Position numbers and translations under genes: made by a program
Part shown: positions 30,552 through 32,073 of the stretch, one piece after another
How the letters are laid out: each line of letters opens with the position of its first letter
How positions within the stretch are numbered: position 1 is the first letter of the stretch
Assembly (NCBI RefSeq): GCF_010367455.1
Contig: NZ_WRPR01000100.1
Location: forward strand, 1 to 32,073
DNA from: Candidatus Laterigemmans baculatus
Lineage (GTDB): Bacteria; Planctomycetota; Planctomycetia; Pirellulales; Pirellulaceae
DNA length: 32,073 nt
Reading direction: 5' to 3'
Notes under the pieces: model-generated
The model's database searches: none
Told to the model about the DNA's origin: nothing
Seen by the model: the letters and a program-made list of their open reading frames with translations, nothing else

Positions 30552-31871
30552 ATGAGTGCGTTCCCCGGCATTGATGTGATCCAGTACGAAGGCCCCGAGA
30601 GCGACAACCCGTTGGCGTTTCGGTGGTACAACCCGGACGAGGTCGTCGCTGGCCGCTCGATGCGGGAGCATCTGCGGTTTTCGGTGGTCTACTGGCATAC
30701 GTTCCGCGGCACCGGCTCGGATCCGTTTGGCGCCGGCACGATGATCTGCCCCTGGGACGACGGCAGCGACTCGGTCGAGAACGCTTGCAACCGGGCGCGG
30801 GCGGCGTTCGAGCTGTTCGAGAAACTGCAGGCTCCTTACTACGCTTTCCATGATCGCGACGTGGCCCCCGAGGGCGGCACGCTGGCCGAATCGCATCGCA
30901 ATTTCGACGCGGTTGCCAAAGTTCTCCAGGAAGAGCAGCAGCGGAGCGGCGTCAAGCTGCTGTGGGGCACGGCCAACATGTTCAGCCACCCGCGATTCAT
31001 GCATGGAGCGGCGACCAGTTGTAACGCCGATGTGTTTGCCTATGCGGCCAGCCAAGTCAAGAAATGTTTGGAAGTCACCAAGGAACTCGGCGGCGAAAAT
31101 TATGTGTTTTGGGGCGGCCGCGAGGGGTATCAAACGCTTTACAACACCAACATGCGGCGCGAGCTCGATCATTTAGCCAAGTTCTTTCACATGGCGATCG
31201 ACTATGCCAAATCGATCGGCTTCAGCGGTCAATTCCTGATCGAACCCAAACCGAAAGAGCCGACAAAACATCAGTACGACAGCGACGCAGCGGCCTGTCT
31301 CAACTTCCTGCGAAGCTACGATCTGCTCGACTCGTTCAAGCTGAACATCGAAGCCAATCACGCGACGCTGGCCGGGCATACGATGATGCACGAGCTCGAC
31401 TACGCGGGGATGCAAGGGGCGCTCGGCAGCATCGATGCGAACACCGGTGATTTGCTGCTCGGCTGGGACACCGACCAATTTCCCACCGACTACTATCTGA
31501 CCACTCAGACGATGCTGGTCATCCTCAAGCATGGTGGGCTGGGAAGCGGAGGGGTCAACTTCGATGCCAAGGTGCGTCGGGAGAGTTTTGAACCGCTCGA
31601 CCTGTTCTACGCGCACATCGGCGGCATGGATGCCTTTGCGAAGGGGCTGAAAGTCGCTGCGGCAATCCTCGAGGAGAATGCCCTTGGCCGCCTCGTCGAA
31701 GAGCGCTACGCCAGCTGGGACTCAGGGATCGGAGCGAAGATCGAAGCGGGCGAGGTCGGCTTCGCGGAGCTCGAGCAGTACATGCTCGAGAAAGGCGAAG
31801 TGGCCGCCAACGCCAGCGGGCGCCAGGAGCTGCTCGAAGCGATCGTCAACCGCTACATCGACCGCGCGTGA
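30552..31871 (+). CDS. xylA: Xylose isomerase
   Basis: A 439-residue xylose isomerase, which interconverts xylose and xylulose (and often glucose and fructose) as a metal-dependent tetramer. Catalytic and metal residues are visible: His100 and Asp103 (FHDRD), Glu231 and Lys233 (IEPKPKEP), Glu267 and His270 (EANH), Asp295 (SIDAN), and Asp306 and Asp308 (GWDTDQFP). Length and motifs fit the longer (class II) enzymes. The ATG at 30552 has AGGTGAG about 10 nt upstream; a TTG at 30543 is not needed. No xylulokinase is adjacent. The gene is separated from the sulfatase by 260 bp containing a repeat, so it is probably transcribed on its own. Confidence 0.95.
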   Translation: MSAFPGIDVIQYEGPESDNPLAFRWYNPDEVVAGRSMREHLRFSVVYWHTFRGTGSDPFGAGTMICPWDDGSDSVENACNRARAAFELFEKLQAPYYAFHDRDVAPEGGTLAESHRNFDAVAKVLQEEQQRSGVKLLWGTANMFSHPRFMHGAATSCNADVFAYAASQVKKCLEVTKELGGENYVFWGGREGYQTLYNTNMRRELDHLAKFFHMAIDYAKSIGFSGQFLIEPKPKEPTKHQYDSDAAACLNFLRSYDLLDSFKLNIEANHATLAGHTMMHELDYAGMQGALGSIDANTGDLLLGWDTDQFPTDYYLTTQTMLVILKHGGLGSGGVNFDAKVRRESFEPLDLFYAHIGGMDAFAKGLKVAAAILEENALGRLVEERYASWDSGIGAKIEAGEVGFAELEQYMLEKGEVAANASGRQELLEAIVNRYIDRA

Positions 31872-31934
31872 ATCGCGAGCCTCGATCATTCTTCCGCCGC
31901 CGGGCGCTTGCGCGGATCGGTCGTTAGTTCGCTC

Positions 31935-32030
31935 ATCAGCCGCCGGGCGCTAGCCCCCGGTTCCTGCACATGCGGCATGAACCGGACGCTAGCCCGGATA
32001 TTTCATCCGCTGATGGATTTTAGGCTCGGG
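31935..32030. repeat. CGCTAGCG-type palindromic repeats, second cluster
   Basis: Unit 31935-31962 is identical over 28 bp to the reverse complement of 19148-19175. AACCGGACGCTAGCCCGGAT at 31980-31999 is a near reverse complement of 19181-19200 (18 of 20). Together they can fold. The remainder after the xylA stop has an additional partial unit near 31898-31918 (CGCCGGGCGCTTGCGCGG). No gene is seen between 31872 and the window end. Confidence 0.85.
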
Positions 32031-32073
32031 GCGGCTGATGCGGTTGGATTTTACGAGAAGAGGCGGGCGGGCG

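Overview
The window looks like a chromosomal segment of a GC-rich planctomycete, most likely a Pirellulales/Rhodopirellula-type organism. The case rests on family content: a giant secreted protein with Planctomycete Cytochrome C, DUF1549 and DUF1553 domains beside a Tat-exported DUF1501 protein, a Tat-exported Gfo/Idh/MocA oxidoreductase, a CxPSR sulfatase, and abundant intergenic palindromic repeats. No rRNA, tRNA, transposase, phage gene or CRISPR array was seen.

Layout. 1-1039: about 3.7 copies of a 149-bp tandem repeat, then a GxxExxY-family gene. 1089-3035 (-): an MsbA-type ABC exporter half-transporter. 3272-10288 (-): DUF1501 protein and the 1,754-residue cytochrome/WD40/DUF1549/DUF1553 protein, probably one export-linked module. 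10667-12859 (+): a lipoprotein and a probable trypsin-fold protease with an intact-looking His/Asp/Ser set. 12938-15752 (-): a three-gene ABC-2 exporter operon. 16086-19898 (+): housekeeping genes ispF, cysS, ruvC and ruvA. 20043-22700 (+): an unusual fusion of a photolyase-like protein to a renalase-like FAD oxidoreductase. 22716-26173 (-): leuA and a divergent pyruvate kinase. 26434-31871 (+): a carbohydrate/sulfate-ester cluster of Gfo/Idh/MocA, SDR, sulfatase and xylose isomerase.

The most interesting signal lies in the pyk-leuA gap on the minus strand. A 19-codon open frame with seven leucines (MNRLQLLSLLLLRPGEDER) follows a good sigma70-like promoter. It is followed by mutually exclusive RNA stems and then a strong hairpin plus six Ts just before leuA. 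This has every component of a leucine leader-peptide transcription attenuator, not previously labelled in this sequence.

Two themes run across the window. First, several families of dispersed palindromic elements occupy the gaps, some with copies more than 10 kb apart. Second, many genes carry in-frame 15-24 bp minisatellites that encode low-complexity inserts, including one next to the KMSKS loop of CysS and one inside the renalase-like domain. Gene starts were chosen from Shine-Dalgarno spacing, signal peptides and family lengths, so they often differ from the longest open frame.
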